A stretch of 64,000 nucleotides of DNA from Croceifilum oryzae (GCF_030814315.1 NZ_JAUSUV010000007.1:155577-219576), one strand, 5' to 3'. Shown: positions 36,174 through 45,217, numbered from the stretch's first letter. Numbers and translations are program-made. Notes: generated by a model from the letters alone, not told the origin.

Positions 36174-36359
36174 ATAAAGAATCCCTGAGATGTTCGTGTG
36201 TAAACCGTAATTTTGAGCCAACATTTTTACTGCGGGAGCTTGTGTCAGTGCTTGGAAAGGATGCCATCTTATAGATGGAACCTTGATATTCGCTGCAGAG
36301 CACCCACCTGCTAGAGAGCAGGTTCAAAATTGCGGTGCCACGGCATAATGGGGCTTTTT
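36174..36359 (+). ncRNA. ssrS: 6S RNA
   Basis: The 185-base region has no coding frame but many short paired elements. The ends form a closing stem (AAG..CCC..GATG with CAT..GGGG..CTT), ending in TTTTTTT. The central GATATTCGCTGC region, the flanking GATGCCATCTTATAGATGG and the CACCTGCTAGAGAGCAGGT hairpin fit a 6S-type rod with a large bulge that mimics an open promoter and traps sigma-A polymerase. The position immediately downstream of aspS is that of bsrA (6S-1 RNA) in B. subtilis. Confidence 0.8.
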
Positions 36360-36412
36360 TTGTACCTTGGTATCAAATGAAGCTTGTTAACTACGATTCG
36401 GAGTGATCATGG

Positions 36413-36973
36413 ATGAAATTGGGTGTCGATATTGACGGTACCATCAAAGATACGAAGCAAGCGGCGGTTACGGTTTATAATGAAGAGTTTCAACAAGAGG
36501 TACGAGCTGAGGATCTTACTGAATTTTATCTAGACCGAGCATATGGATTAACACCAGAGGAAGGTCGCAAAACGTGGAGACGACTGGAGGAAAAAATCTA
36601 CCGACTAGGAGTTCCGCTACCTCATGCCAGGGAAGTCCTACATCAGTTGTCAGAAGAAGGGCATGAAATTTATTATATCACCGCTAGACCGGGTCTTCCA
36701 AACATTGAAGAGGTGACAAGGAATTGGCTACGTGAAAATGATTTCCCTTATCAAAGCGATCGATTGATTATGAGTTCCATCGATAAGGCAAAGGTGGCTT
36801 TAAAAATAGGAATTGATTTATTCTTTGAAGATGCTCCTAATCATCTTGATCGACTGATAGAGCAAAACGTTCATACGATGATTGTAGATGCACCGTATAA
36901 TCGTCAGTATTCGAAAGAAGTTCCTCGGATTACCGATTGGCGTCAAGTCTATGAATACATAACGAAGCTCTAA
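36413..36973 (+). CDS. HAD-family putative 5'-nucleotidase (YqfW-like)
   Basis: The product has 186 residues. The HAD nucleophile motif is VDIDGTI (D6, D8), followed by a helical cap, YYITARPG as the motif II threonine region, K128 or K132 as the likely motif III lysine, and FFEDAPNHLD as the acidic motif IV. The size and the DIDGT start match 5'-nucleotidase C-type and YqfW proteins, which dephosphorylate small phosphates. The substrate is not evident. GGAGTG precedes the ATG; the gene is followed by a terminator. Confidence 0.82.
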   Translation: MKLGVDIDGTIKDTKQAAVTVYNEEFQQEVRAEDLTEFYLDRAYGLTPEEGRKTWRRLEEKIYRLGVPLPHAREVLHQLSEEGHEIYYITARPGLPNIEEVTRNWLRENDFPYQSDRLIMSSIDKAKVALKIGIDLFFEDAPNHLDRLIEQNVHTMIVDAPYNRQYSKEVPRITDWRQVYEYITKL

Positions 36974-36995
36974 TACCGGCGGAATAGAGGGAAGC

Positions 36996-37035
36996 ATACG
37001 AGACAAAGAGTAAACAACGGGTCTCGTATTCTTTT
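36996..37035 (+). terminator. terminator after the HAD phosphatase gene
   Basis: ATACGAGAC pairs perfectly with GTCTCGTAT around a 16-base loop and continues TCTTTT. Confidence 0.75.
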
Positions 37036-37213
37036 GTGAATATACGCATTGTTGCACAAAATATAAAATATTCGTTTTCAAATTAAAATAGAAACTTTTA
37101 AGCATTTTTGGTAAAATAAACATAAGGTAAATTTTCATTTTTCATATTGATTTTTATCTATTATCGCTTTAATGTAAGAATGTATAGTTTATCATGAAAG
37201 GAGGCCATATGCT

Positions 37214-37849
37214 ATGGCTGAAAAATCATTGGACGAGAGAATAGAAGAATTCACCCAACAAACTTCTCTCGCCACAGATCTAGCAAAACCACCCCCATAC
37301 AAAGTGGGAGACCATATTGATGCCACTATTACATTTATCGCTTCGTATGGCGCTTTTGTGGAGTTAGAAGGTGGGAAATACTCAGGATTGATTCATATAA
37401 AGAATATAGCAAACCAATATATTGAGGATATACATGATTTCCTTGAAGTCGGGATGACTATTAATGCGAAAATTATTAGAATTCACAGTGATTTCCGAAT
37501 TGAGCTTAGCACCCTTCATCTTGATCTAAAAAAGACATCGCAAGGAAACGAGAATCGCCTATATCTTTCTCCTTTGGAGAAGTTAAAAAATGGACTGCCT
37601 ACAGGTCATGAAATCATAGAAAGTAGTAGTGCAAAACCGCCAGAGGAAATACAGAGAATTTTCAATTACTTATCTAAGGTGGTCGGGATTTTATCCCCGG
37701 AAAGCAAGGAGAAAGTACAAAGTTTGGTGCATGAAAAGGGTGTGTTTGCTTTTACGATGAGCTTAGTCGAGGCGTTAAAAGTTTTCGAAGCGGATCTATC
37801 TTTGTATCTAGTGAAGGAAATAGAGAAGCAAATGAGGGATGATCTTTAG
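37214..37849 (+). CDS. S1 RNA-binding domain protein
   Basis: The product has 211 residues. AAAGGAGG lies nine bases before the ATG. Residues about 28-103 form an S1 OB-fold (VGDHIDATITFIASYGAFVE, then GLIHIKNIAN and VGMTINAKIIRI). The rest is helical with no recognised domain. S1 proteins of this size (for example B. subtilis YugI) act on ribosomes or RNA. The next small gene overlaps its end by 11 bases, so the two are translationally coupled and may work together. Confidence 0.8.
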   Translation: MAEKSLDERIEEFTQQTSLATDLAKPPPYKVGDHIDATITFIASYGAFVELEGGKYSGLIHIKNIANQYIEDIHDFLEVGMTINAKIIRIHSDFRIELSTLHLDLKKTSQGNENRLYLSPLEKLKNGLPTGHEIIESSSAKPPEEIQRIFNYLSKVVGILSPESKEKVQSLVHEKGVFAFTMSLVEALKVFEADLSLYLVKEIEKQMRDDL

Positions 37850-38090
37850 CCAAGATCAGTCAGAGTTCATTACGACGTACCATGCCGCAGAGCGCACAGA
37901 TCGATTAAAAAAGGAGTTAACTCCTGAGGACATTATTCAACTGGCAAAAGGAGGGAAAGTTATTCTAGACACTAGAGATCATCGATATATACAAAGTGGT
38001 GATTTGCGATTCCCTTGTGTAAAAGAGAACGGGAAATTTATTATTAAATCGATAATAAGTAAGGATATGTATATGACAGCGAAAGAATAG
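37839..38090 (+). CDS. small hypothetical protein overlapping the S1 gene, 83 aa
   Basis: The ATG at 37839 lies inside the end of the S1-domain gene, with AATGAGGG just before it. The sequence YHAAERTDRLKKELTPEDI, then GGKVILDTRDHRYIQSGDL and a beta-strand tail, recalls the small DUF4258-type fold (HAxER...I..IL..G.) seen in some toxin-like RNase families, but the similarity is weak and I do not assign it. It ends at a terminator shared with rarA. Confidence 0.65.
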   Translation: MIFSQDQSEFITTYHAAERTDRLKKELTPEDIIQLAKGGKVILDTRDHRYIQSGDLRFPCVKENGKFIIKSIISKDMYMTAKE

Positions 38091-38091
38091 C

Positions 38092-38126
38092 AAAAAACAA
38101 GCGCCAGAGACGCTTGTTTTTTGTTT
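38092..38126. terminator. bidirectional terminator between convergent genes
   Basis: AAAAAACAAGCG pairs perfectly with CGCTTGTTTTTT around seven bases. It serves the + strand pair and the minus-strand rarA. Confidence 0.88.
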
Positions 38127-38128
38127 GC

Positions 38129-39457
38129 TTAGGATTGGCTAGGCTGCTTCATCCAACGCATAAACTCAGATAATTTTTGTTCGTATCCATGAGCGCTAGG
38201 TTGATAGAATGACTTGCCAAGGTGTTCGGTTGGGAGATATTGTTGCGGAGTGTATCCCCTAGGGAAATCATGTGGATACTGATACCCTTTCCCGCGACCT
38301 TGTGCTTTTGCACCTGGGAAGTGACTGTCACGTAGGTGATGAGGAACTTCCGCATGTATTTCTTGCTTCACCGCTTCAAGAGCTTTCTGGATTCCTGTAT
38401 AAGCAGAGTTGCTTTTAGGAGCCGTAGCGAGATAGATAACGGCTTCAGCTAGCGGAATTTGAGCCTCAGGGAGCCCAATGAGTTCCACGGCATGAGCAGC
38501 GGCTGAGGCGATGAGTAGAGCTCTGGGATCAGCCATGCCCACGTCTTCCGCGGCGTGAATCATAATTCTTCTCGCGATAAAACGAGGATCTTCTCCACCT
38601 AGGATCATTTTGGCAAGATAGTAGAGGGATGCATCTGGATCAGAACCACGCATACTCTTGATCCAGGCGGAGACGGTGTCATAATGCTGATCACCCGATT
38701 GATCGTAGCGAACGTGTTTACGTTGAATCGACTCCTCTGCTATTTCTAAGGTGATGTGGCGTATTCCATCTGCATTAGGCGTGGTGGTCATAACTGCCAT
38801 TTCTAGCGCATTTAGTACACGGCGACTATCTCCTCCTGCCATCCGTACAAGATGCCTGCAGGCATCAGGATCCATCTGCACTTGAATGTTTCCCAAACCC
38901 CGTTCTTTGTCTTGTAAGGCTTGGTCGATGATTTGGGTAAGCTCTTCTTCATTAAGCAGTTCTAATTGGAATAAGAGAGAGCGCGATAATAGAGCGGCAT
39001 TGACCTGAAAAGAAGGATTCTCCGTAGTCGCCCCGACCAAAATGAGCGTACCTTCCTCGACATCAGGCAGTAGTGCATCTTGCTGGGAACGATTAAAACG
39101 ATGGATCTCATCTACAAATAAAATCGTTTTCGTTCCATACATTCCTAAGCGTTCTTTTGCGGACCGAACTACTTGGCGTAAATCATTTATTCCTGCTGTA
39201 ACAGCGTTTAACTGTTCGAAGTGAGCTTGTGTGGATTCGGCGATGATCTTGGCGATCGTTGTTTTTCCAGTCCCCGGTGGTCCATGTAAAATAATCGAAG
39301 ATAGTTGATCAGCTTCGATGGCACGGCGTAGTAATCTTCCTTGCCCCACGATCTGGGCTTGACCGATAAATTCATGAAAGTTTCTAGGTCTCATACGAGA
39401 AGCAAGTGGCCCTTGTTGTTTGGATGTCAAAGCCTGCTGATATTCAAATAGATCCAT
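38129..39457 (-). CDS. rarA: replication-associated recombination protein A (RarA/MgsA ATPase)
   Basis: The product has 442 residues. CTGGAGGGG precedes the minus-strand ATG at 39457, giving MDLFEYQQAL; the longer upstream frame lacks a ribosome site. AAA+ motifs: Walker A GPPGTGKT (59-66), Walker B LFVDEIHRFN, sensor 1 VGATTENPSF and arginine-finger region ALLSRSL. The C-terminal half has the RarA signature GSDPDASLYYLAKMILGGED. RarA acts at stalled forks with SSB. It is the only minus-strand gene in this block and diverges from cymR, as yrvN does in B. subtilis. Confidence 0.95.
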   Translation of the reverse strand: MDLFEYQQALTSKQQGPLASRMRPRNFHEFIGQAQIVGQGRLLRRAIEADQLSSIILHGPPGTGKTTIAKIIAESTQAHFEQLNAVTAGINDLRQVVRSAKERLGMYGTKTILFVDEIHRFNRSQQDALLPDVEEGTLILVGATTENPSFQVNAALLSRSLLFQLELLNEEELTQIIDQALQDKERGLGNIQVQMDPDACRHLVRMAGGDSRRVLNALEMAVMTTTPNADGIRHITLEIAEESIQRKHVRYDQSGDQHYDTVSAWIKSMRGSDPDASLYYLAKMILGGEDPRFIARRIMIHAAEDVGMADPRALLIASAAAHAVELIGLPEAQIPLAEAVIYLATAPKSNSAYTGIQKALEAVKQEIHAEVPHHLRDSHFPGAKAQGRGKGYQYPHDFPRGYTPQQYLPTEHLGKSFYQPSAHGYEQKLSEFMRWMKQPSQS

Positions 39458-39672
39458 GAAGAGATTCCCCTCCAGCTTTTTCTCCGTTTTGTTTATACTA
39501 ATCATATATTGTAGCATAAAGATGACGGAATTCTGACCAAGCCGTAACAATTCAAAAGATACATCCGTATACAAATGGAGAAAGATTGGAGAATATGATA
39601 AACTAACCATGTTTTCCTGTATGCCTTTCAAGTTGGAATAAGGAGTATAGGGTCAAGAAAGAGGTGTTGGAT

Positions 39673-40092
39673 TTGAAAATTTCTACCAAGGGTCGATATG
39701 GCCTGACCATTATGATGGACTTAGCAACACACTACGGGCAAGGTCCCATTCCTTTAAAACGAATTGCAGAGAGACACGATTTATCTGAACATTATTTAGA
39801 GCAACTGGTAGCTCCACTACGAAATGCAGGATTAGTAAGAAGTATTCGTGGAGCTTACGGGGGATATAAATTATCGAAAACACCAGAAGAAATCACAGCT
39901 GGAGAGGTGATCCGGGTACTCGAAGGTCCTATTAGCCCTGTAGAGTTTACGGATGAAGACCATCCTGCTCGTCGGGATTTATGGAAACGAATTCGCGATG
40001 CCATTGCATGTGAATTAGATTCTACTACGCTTGCTCACCTCATCCAGTTTTCGGCTGAGGGAAATAATGAAAACTTCATGTTTTATATTTAA
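39673..40092 (+). CDS. cymR: Rrf2-family cysteine metabolism repressor CymR
   Basis: The product has 139 residues from TTG at 39673, which gives the conserved MKISTKGRYGLTIM start and lies six bases after GAGGTG. The winged helix (about 1-70) contains LSEHYLEQLVAPLRNAGLV and the wing SIRGAYGGYKL. The tail VIRVLEGPISPVE...ENFMFYI is near-identical to CymR of B. subtilis. Only one cysteine is present, so it is not an Fe-S IscR. CymR with CysK represses cysteine uptake and synthesis. The cysteine desulfurase gene follows 15 bases later. Confidence 0.93.
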   Translation: MKISTKGRYGLTIMMDLATHYGQGPIPLKRIAERHDLSEHYLEQLVAPLRNAGLVRSIRGAYGGYKLSKTPEEITAGEVIRVLEGPISPVEFTDEDHPARRDLWKRIRDAIACELDSTTLAHLIQFSAEGNNENFMFYI

Positions 40093-40107
40093 AGACAGGT
40101 GGACGGT

Positions 40108-41253
40108 ATGTCAATTTATTTAGATCATGCAGCAACAACTCCAATTGATCCGAGAGTAAAAGAAGCGATGGAGCCATACCTGGCAGATGCCTTTGGCAAT
40201 CCTTCCAGCATTCATGCGTATGGACGCGATGTACGAGCTGCGATCGATGTGGCAAGAGAGACGATTGCTCAATCCATTCATGCCGCTGATCCAAGCGAAA
40301 TCGTGTTTACAAGTGGTGGAACCGAAGCCAATAATATGGCCCTGCGAGGGGTTATGGTAGAAGCGAGATCGTCTGGCCAAAAGCATCTCATTACGAGTCA
40401 GATTGAGCATCATGCCATATTGGATACATGCGAATACCTAGAGAAGTTAGGCTTTGAAGTAACCTATGTACCAGTAGATAGCTCAGGGCGGGTACATCTA
40501 TCAGATATACAAAACGCGATTCGTCCCGATACCGCTCTGATCTCCATTATGCTTGGAAATAATGAAATTGGTACGTTGCAACCCATTCGTGAAATAGGGG
40601 AGCTTGCTCGTAAGCGAGGAATTCTCTTTCATACGGATGCGGTGCAAGCCTTCGGATTAGAAGAAATCAATGTGAGCGATTTGCCGATTGATCTCATGTC
40701 GATCTCTGCTCATAAAATTTACGGTCCAAAGGGGATTGGCGCGCTCTATGTTCACAAAAAAGTGAAAATGATGCCCCAGATGTTTGGTGGATACCAAGAG
40801 CGCAAAAGACGGGCTGGTACGGAAAATGTGCCGGGAATTATGGGATTTGCCAAGGCAGTAGAGTTACGAATGCAGGAAAGAGAGAAAGATCGCGAACATC
40901 TAGAGCAATTACGGAGAGAGCTATTTCGGACATTAAAAGAGAAACAGATTGATTTTGTGCAAAATGGACACGCTGATCAATCGTTGCTTCACATTGTAAA
41001 CTTGAGCTTTCCGGGCATTCATTCGGAGACTTTATTGATGAATCTTGATATAGCAGGAATTGCCGTATCCAGTGGCTCTGCTTGTACTTCTGGAACCATT
41101 CACAAGTCTCATGTAATCCAGGCGCTGCATGTCGGCGCGGAACGGGTGGACTCAGCGATCCGCTTTAGCTTTGGTCAATCGAATACGAAAAAAGAGATTT
41201 CCTACGTTGTAGATATACTAACGAATACCATTCAAAGACTTTCCACGACATAG
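40108..41253 (+). CDS. iscS: cysteine desulfurase (IscS/NifS family, YrvO-like)
   Basis: The product has 381 residues. The ATG at 40108 is chosen after AGGTGG; a GTG at 40099 overlaps that site. A PLP enzyme of fold type I: YLDHAATTPID near the start, HxxDAVQAFG, the Schiff-base lysine K203 in SAHKIYGPKG, and the persulfide cysteine C326 in SSGSACTSG. It moves cysteine sulfur to acceptors such as MnmA for tRNA thiolation. In B. subtilis mnmA/trmU follows directly; here it does not, and an unknown zinc-ribbon gene takes its place. Confidence 0.94.
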   Translation: MSIYLDHAATTPIDPRVKEAMEPYLADAFGNPSSIHAYGRDVRAAIDVARETIAQSIHAADPSEIVFTSGGTEANNMALRGVMVEARSSGQKHLITSQIEHHAILDTCEYLEKLGFEVTYVPVDSSGRVHLSDIQNAIRPDTALISIMLGNNEIGTLQPIREIGELARKRGILFHTDAVQAFGLEEINVSDLPIDLMSISAHKIYGPKGIGALYVHKKVKMMPQMFGGYQERKRRAGTENVPGIMGFAKAVELRMQEREKDREHLEQLRRELFRTLKEKQIDFVQNGHADQSLLHIVNLSFPGIHSETLLMNLDIAGIAVSSGSACTSGTIHKSHVIQALHVGAERVDSAIRFSFGQSNTKKEISYVVDILTNTIQRLSTT

Positions 41254-41285
41254 ACGATAACAAAGGAAAAGGGAGAGATTGGCTG

Positions 41286-41774
41286 TTGACGGCGAGATTT
41301 GAAAATGGGATGGCACAATGGGAACACGATGTGGATAACATCCATTGGAAGTCAATTCTTCACGAAATCGATGAGGCTCTAGCAGACAATCTAGCGGCGG
41401 AAATCGGATTTTCATCATTTGAACGTTTGGAGCAGGCCTCCGAGTTAGTTGCTGGCGAATACTATATTTGTCATCTTTCAGATGGGCGGTGGGCTTGGTG
41501 GAATGTTGAAACGTATGTATCAGAAGACCCGCTTTTCTTTCAATCGAAGACAGAGCTGATCCGATATATTGAGCAATTTTTAAGGCTTGACTCCAATCAA
41601 TTAAAAAGATTAGACGAGGGACTGGATCAAGCGGTTCAAATGAAACGTTGTCTCTATTGTGAGTATGAATATGATCTTCAAGATGCTGATCATTGGGATA
41701 TCGAGCAAGAGCAGTATTGTTCGACTACTTGTGCGACATCATCCGTTTTAGAGGAGATGAAAGATGGACTGTGA
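41286..41774 (+). CDS. hypothetical protein with C-terminal zinc-binding cysteines, 162 aa
   Basis: The start is TTG at 41286, with GGGAG ten bases upstream. The N-terminal 110 residues are acidic and helical with a tryptophan-rich stretch (DGRWAWWNVETY). The C-terminus has two cysteine pairs (CLYC and CSTTC) about 25 residues apart, a likely zinc ribbon. No family is recognised. Its stop overlaps the recD2 start by one base, so it sits between iscS and recD2 in one operon, where mnmA would be expected. Confidence 0.65.
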   Translation: MTARFENGMAQWEHDVDNIHWKSILHEIDEALADNLAAEIGFSSFERLEQASELVAGEYYICHLSDGRWAWWNVETYVSEDPLFFQSKTELIRYIEQFLRLDSNQLKRLDEGLDQAVQMKRCLYCEYEYDLQDADHWDIEQEQYCSTTCATSSVLEEMKDGL

Positions 41775-44032
41775 TGATGACTGAGCAACAGCTTTCCATG
41801 GACTCCTATGTTCGCGGTACATTTGTCCGGGAACTATTTTATAACGAAGAAAATAGCTATGGTGTGTTCCTGTTGGATGTGATAGAAGCATCTCGCGATG
41901 AACCCAATCCCAAAACGATTACCGTTGTTGGGAACTTTTTGCGTCCGCATGAGGAGGAGGTGTACACCTGTTACGGTGAATGGCGGACTCATGCTCGATT
42001 TGGAGAGCAATTTTTTATCGAGCGCTTGGAAAAGGAATTTCCTCGTTCCAAGGAAGCCGTTGTGAAGTACTTATCAAGTGACCTCTTCCATGGAATCGGA
42101 AAAAAGACAGCGATCCGGATTGTGAAGAGTTTAGGTGAGGATGCCTTAGAACGGATTTTTACGAATCCAAAAGAGTTAGATCAAGTTGAGGGATTAAACG
42201 AGACACAGAAGACTACGATTATCAAAGGATTAGGCGAGAATCGCATCTTGGAGCAAGCGTTGGTTTTCCTATATGAATCAGGATTTGGTGCGATCATGGC
42301 TTTAAAAATCGTGCAATTGTATAAGCATGAGACTCTCGAGATGATTAAAGAGAACCCTTATCGCCTGATTGATGATATCGAAGGGATTGGCTTTCGTCGA
42401 GCGGATGAGTTAGCGCGAAAACAAGGGATTGAAGAAGATGCACCTGAACGGCTCCGAGCGGCCATTTTATATCTATTACAGGAAGCTTCCTATTCACACG
42501 GGCATGTATACCTCACGAAAGAAGAAGTGTGGGATCAAGTGAAAGAATTATTAGGAAGTAAGACGGAGGAATGGTTTCCCTTAGAGGTTCGGAATGAGTG
42601 TTATGCAGACTTATTAGGAAATAAACGTGTGCTACTAGAGGAAGAACGGGTTTATCTGCCCACTTTATTTTATGCGGAGTATGGCTTAGCTTTGAAGATG
42701 AAACAATTGCTTGAGCAAGTACAGGAGAAGGAATTTGCGGTTCAAGATATATATCAGGCACTGGGCGAAGTGGAGGAAGCGTTCGACATTCATTATGCAG
42801 ATTGCCAAAGAGAGGCGATTATGCAAGCACTCCGCTCTTCTATCATGATTTTGACAGGTGGTCCTGGTACAGGGAAGACGACCGTCATCCGGGGGATCTG
42901 CCATCTGTTTGGCAAGCTCCATGAATGTTCGCTAGATCCTGAGACGTATAAAGGGACAGACAAGCCGTACCCGATTCGATTAGTGGCTCCGACAGGTAGA
43001 GCAGCTAAACGAATGAGTGAAGCGACCGGACTTCCGGCGATGACGATCCATCGATTATTGGGATGGAAAGGTGAGTTTTTTGAACATCATGCAGAGAATC
43101 CGATCGAAGGATCTTTGCTGATTGTCGATGAGACATCTATGTTGGATATATGGCTGGCGAATCAACTTTTTCGCTCTTTGCCATCTGGGATGCAAGTGAT
43201 CCTAGTGGGAGACCGTGATCAACTCCCTTCTGTGGGTCCAGGCAAAGTATTACATCACCTTTTGGAAGTAGAACGGATTTCGCGGGTCGAACTGGATGAG
43301 ATCTTTCGACAAGCAAGCGATTCTTCGATTATTCAACTAGCTCACCAAGTACGAAAAGGCGATACTCCCGAAGATCTGATGGAAAAGAAACCTGATCGAC
43401 GATTTTTTCCTTGTAACCGAGATCAAGCGGTCCAAGTCGTATTGCAAACGTACGAAAATGCGATCCAAAAAGGCTACACTTTATTTGATGTGCAAATTTT
43501 ATGCCCAATCTATAAGGGACCAGCGGGTGTAGATCGGATGAATCAAGAAATTCAACAGTTGATTAATCCGAAGAGCTCATTGAAAAAAGAAGTCTCATGG
43601 GGAGATACGTTCTTTCGCATGGGGGATAAGGTATTACAAACTTCCAATCATCCTGAATTCCCTGTTTATAATGGAGATATGGGGATTGTAACGGGAGTGG
43701 AAGAGGAAGCGAGTAGTGATGAACCGGTCCTCTATGTTTCCTACGAAAAGCTAGAGGTTCCTTATAAACGGAGTCAGCTAGGACAACTTACGCTTGGCTA
43801 TGCATGTTCCATTCATAAGTCGCAGGGATCAGAGTTTGCGATTGTGATCCTACCTGTGCTCCATACATATCGTAGAATGCTAGCTCGGAACCTGATTTAT
43901 ACCGGAATTACTCGCGCTAAGTCATATTTAATTCTCTGCGGGGAAAAGGCGGCATTCTCTTACGGGATCACAGAAGAACAAAGCGATGATCGCAATAGTC
44001 GACTCAGTGAAATCATTAGTGAAGATTGGTAA
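41774..44032 (+). CDS. recD2: RecD-like DNA helicase RecD2 (YrrC)
   Basis: The product has 752 residues from ATG 41774, coupled to the preceding stop. An N-terminal OB-like part (YGVFLLDVIEA, ITVVGNFLRP) and helix-hairpin-helix segments (FHGIGKKTAIRIV, IEGIGFRRADELA) precede the SF1B helicase: Walker A GGPGTGKT (362-369), VAPTGRAAKRM, IVDETSMLD, GDRDQLPSVGPG, and the C-terminal GYACSIHKSQGSEF and YTGITRAK. RecD2 is a 5'-3' helicase that limits RecA-dependent fork damage and works in mismatch repair in Firmicutes. A PRC-barrel gene follows, as in B. subtilis. Confidence 0.94.
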   Translation: MMTEQQLSMDSYVRGTFVRELFYNEENSYGVFLLDVIEASRDEPNPKTITVVGNFLRPHEEEVYTCYGEWRTHARFGEQFFIERLEKEFPRSKEAVVKYLSSDLFHGIGKKTAIRIVKSLGEDALERIFTNPKELDQVEGLNETQKTTIIKGLGENRILEQALVFLYESGFGAIMALKIVQLYKHETLEMIKENPYRLIDDIEGIGFRRADELARKQGIEEDAPERLRAAILYLLQEASYSHGHVYLTKEEVWDQVKELLGSKTEEWFPLEVRNECYADLLGNKRVLLEEERVYLPTLFYAEYGLALKMKQLLEQVQEKEFAVQDIYQALGEVEEAFDIHYADCQREAIMQALRSSIMILTGGPGTGKTTVIRGICHLFGKLHECSLDPETYKGTDKPYPIRLVAPTGRAAKRMSEATGLPAMTIHRLLGWKGEFFEHHAENPIEGSLLIVDETSMLDIWLANQLFRSLPSGMQVILVGDRDQLPSVGPGKVLHHLLEVERISRVELDEIFRQASDSSIIQLAHQVRKGDTPEDLMEKKPDRRFFPCNRDQAVQVVLQTYENAIQKGYTLFDVQILCPIYKGPAGVDRMNQEIQQLINPKSSLKKEVSWGDTFFRMGDKVLQTSNHPEFPVYNGDMGIVTGVEEEASSDEPVLYVSYEKLEVPYKRSQLGQLTLGYACSIHKSQGSEFAIVILPVLHTYRRMLARNLIYTGITRAKSYLILCGEKAAFSYGITEEQSDDRNSRLSEIISEDW

Positions 44033-44121
44033 ATTGGAAATCACTTCCTTCCCTTTTATTGATGGTATTTCTATAGAGTGAAAAACCATACTAAGAACAG
44101 CGGAAGGAGGGGCTATTCCTT

Positions 44122-44607
44122 TTGCGGAAATCACAAGAGGTTCTTGGCGCAACGGTAATTCATCAAGAGACGAATAAAGTACTTGGAGTTGTCACCGACT
44201 TGTTATTTAACAGTGAGCAGGTGTTAGCAGGTTTATTGTTAGAACGAGGAGGCTGGTTACGCTTCCGTCGATATATTCCGATCGAATGTATAGTGGAGCT
44301 TGGTTTCGAAACAATACGGGTACATTGTGAAGAGAAATTCTCGAAACAAGCGCCTATCTTAGGATGGACGGGAGTCGTAACGGGAGTAAATCCGCTTCGT
44401 GGACGTCCAATCGAAACAGCAAATGGATTGCAACTTGGAGAAGTGATGAATGTCTATTTTCTGGAAAATCTGGGGACGATAGTAGGGTATGAACTTTCTG
44501 ACGGATGGTGGAATGATTTACTGCATGGACGGAAAAAGGTAATCCCAGACCAACCGTATATCTGGAAGCAGATGACGGTACTGGCAACCTGTGCAGATTC
44601 GACCTGA
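44122..44607 (+). CDS. PRC-barrel domain protein (YrrD-like)
   Basis: The product has 161 residues. The start is TTG at 44122, with AAGGAGGGG upstream. Two PRC-barrel repeats are visible (about 5-75, beginning SQEVLGATVIHQETNKVLG, and about 82-150, NGLQLGEVMNVYFLENLG). The family includes RNA-processing and ribosome-linked barrels and small regulators of unknown role. The neighbours recD2 and the small genes to alaS are in the B. subtilis yrrC-yrrD order. Confidence 0.82.
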   Translation: MRKSQEVLGATVIHQETNKVLGVVTDLLFNSEQVLAGLLLERGGWLRFRRYIPIECIVELGFETIRVHCEEKFSKQAPILGWTGVVTGVNPLRGRPIETANGLQLGEVMNVYFLENLGTIVGYELSDGWWNDLLHGRKKVIPDQPYIWKQMTVLATCADST

Positions 44608-44633
44608 AGTAGATGATAAGGTGGAAAAACCCT

Positions 44634-44843
44634 ATGTTACTTCGATGTCCTAATTGCAATTCACACGATCTAGGTCGAGTGGGAACAAACCAACTTTACT
44701 GTTGGCAATGTTATATTGAGTTGGTGCTCGAAAATGATCAAATTGTACACGTTTATCAAGTGGAAGAAGACGGTTCTCTTACTTCCTTAAATGATTTGTT
44801 TCTTGATGATGATTCATTGCCAGAACAGCAAAATTTCGCCTAA
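44634..44843 (+). CDS. small zinc-ribbon protein, 69 aa
   Basis: The ATG at 44634 follows AAGGTGG by nine bases; an upstream start at 44613 would put that site inside the gene. The first half is a zinc ribbon (RCPNCNSHDLGR and YCWQC), and the rest is an acidic tail with DDDS. Such small ribbons bind zinc or RNA. The position in the yrr order suggests a conserved small gene, but its function is unknown. Confidence 0.78.
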   Translation: MLLRCPNCNSHDLGRVGTNQLYCWQCYIELVLENDQIVHVYQVEEDGSLTSLNDLFLDDDSLPEQQNFA

Positions 44844-44873
44844 CTCTAATTTATAGCCAGAGGAGGGAGAATC

Positions 44874-45104
44874 GTGAATCGTCGCGTAACTTCTATGATA
44901 GTAGGTGGCGTAATTGCTTACGCTGTTTATTATTTATTTCGGAGCGGTCGTATGCCTCGTGCGTTGAATTTTACGATGAATATTGATTTTGGATCTCTGC
45001 GATCTCGGCTCATGCGCATGATGAGGCGAAACCTATTTATGGGAATGACATTTTCAAAGGTCATGATCAAGCAGTTGATCAGGCAACTCCGTACGGCAAA
45101 GTGA
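44874..45104 (+). CDS. small membrane-associated protein, DUF3918-like, 76 aa
   Basis: The start is GTG at 44874 with GAGGAGGGAG upstream. An N-terminal hydrophobic segment (about 5-22, TSMIVGGVIAYAVYYLF) is followed by a very basic tail (RLMRMMRRN). This form matches the DUF3918/YrzQ type of small Bacillales proteins located between yrrD and yrrI. Function is unknown. Confidence 0.72.
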   Translation: MNRRVTSMIVGGVIAYAVYYLFRSGRMPRALNFTMNIDFGSLRSRLMRMMRRNLFMGMTFSKVMIKQLIRQLRTAK

Positions 45105-45140
45105 AAACTAGCCTCCTCGATCAAGGGGGCTAGTTTTTCT
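45104..45140 (+). terminator. terminator after the DUF3918-like gene
   Basis: AAAACTAGCC pairs with GGGCTAGTTTT across a 12-base loop and ends TTTTTCTT. Confidence 0.85.
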
Positions 45141-45217
45141 TGTTATAAATTGGTCAAATTGACGTATCTTAAGTAGTGAGAGACAAGCAGGCTAAGCAGA
45201 TGAAGGAGGTGGAGACG

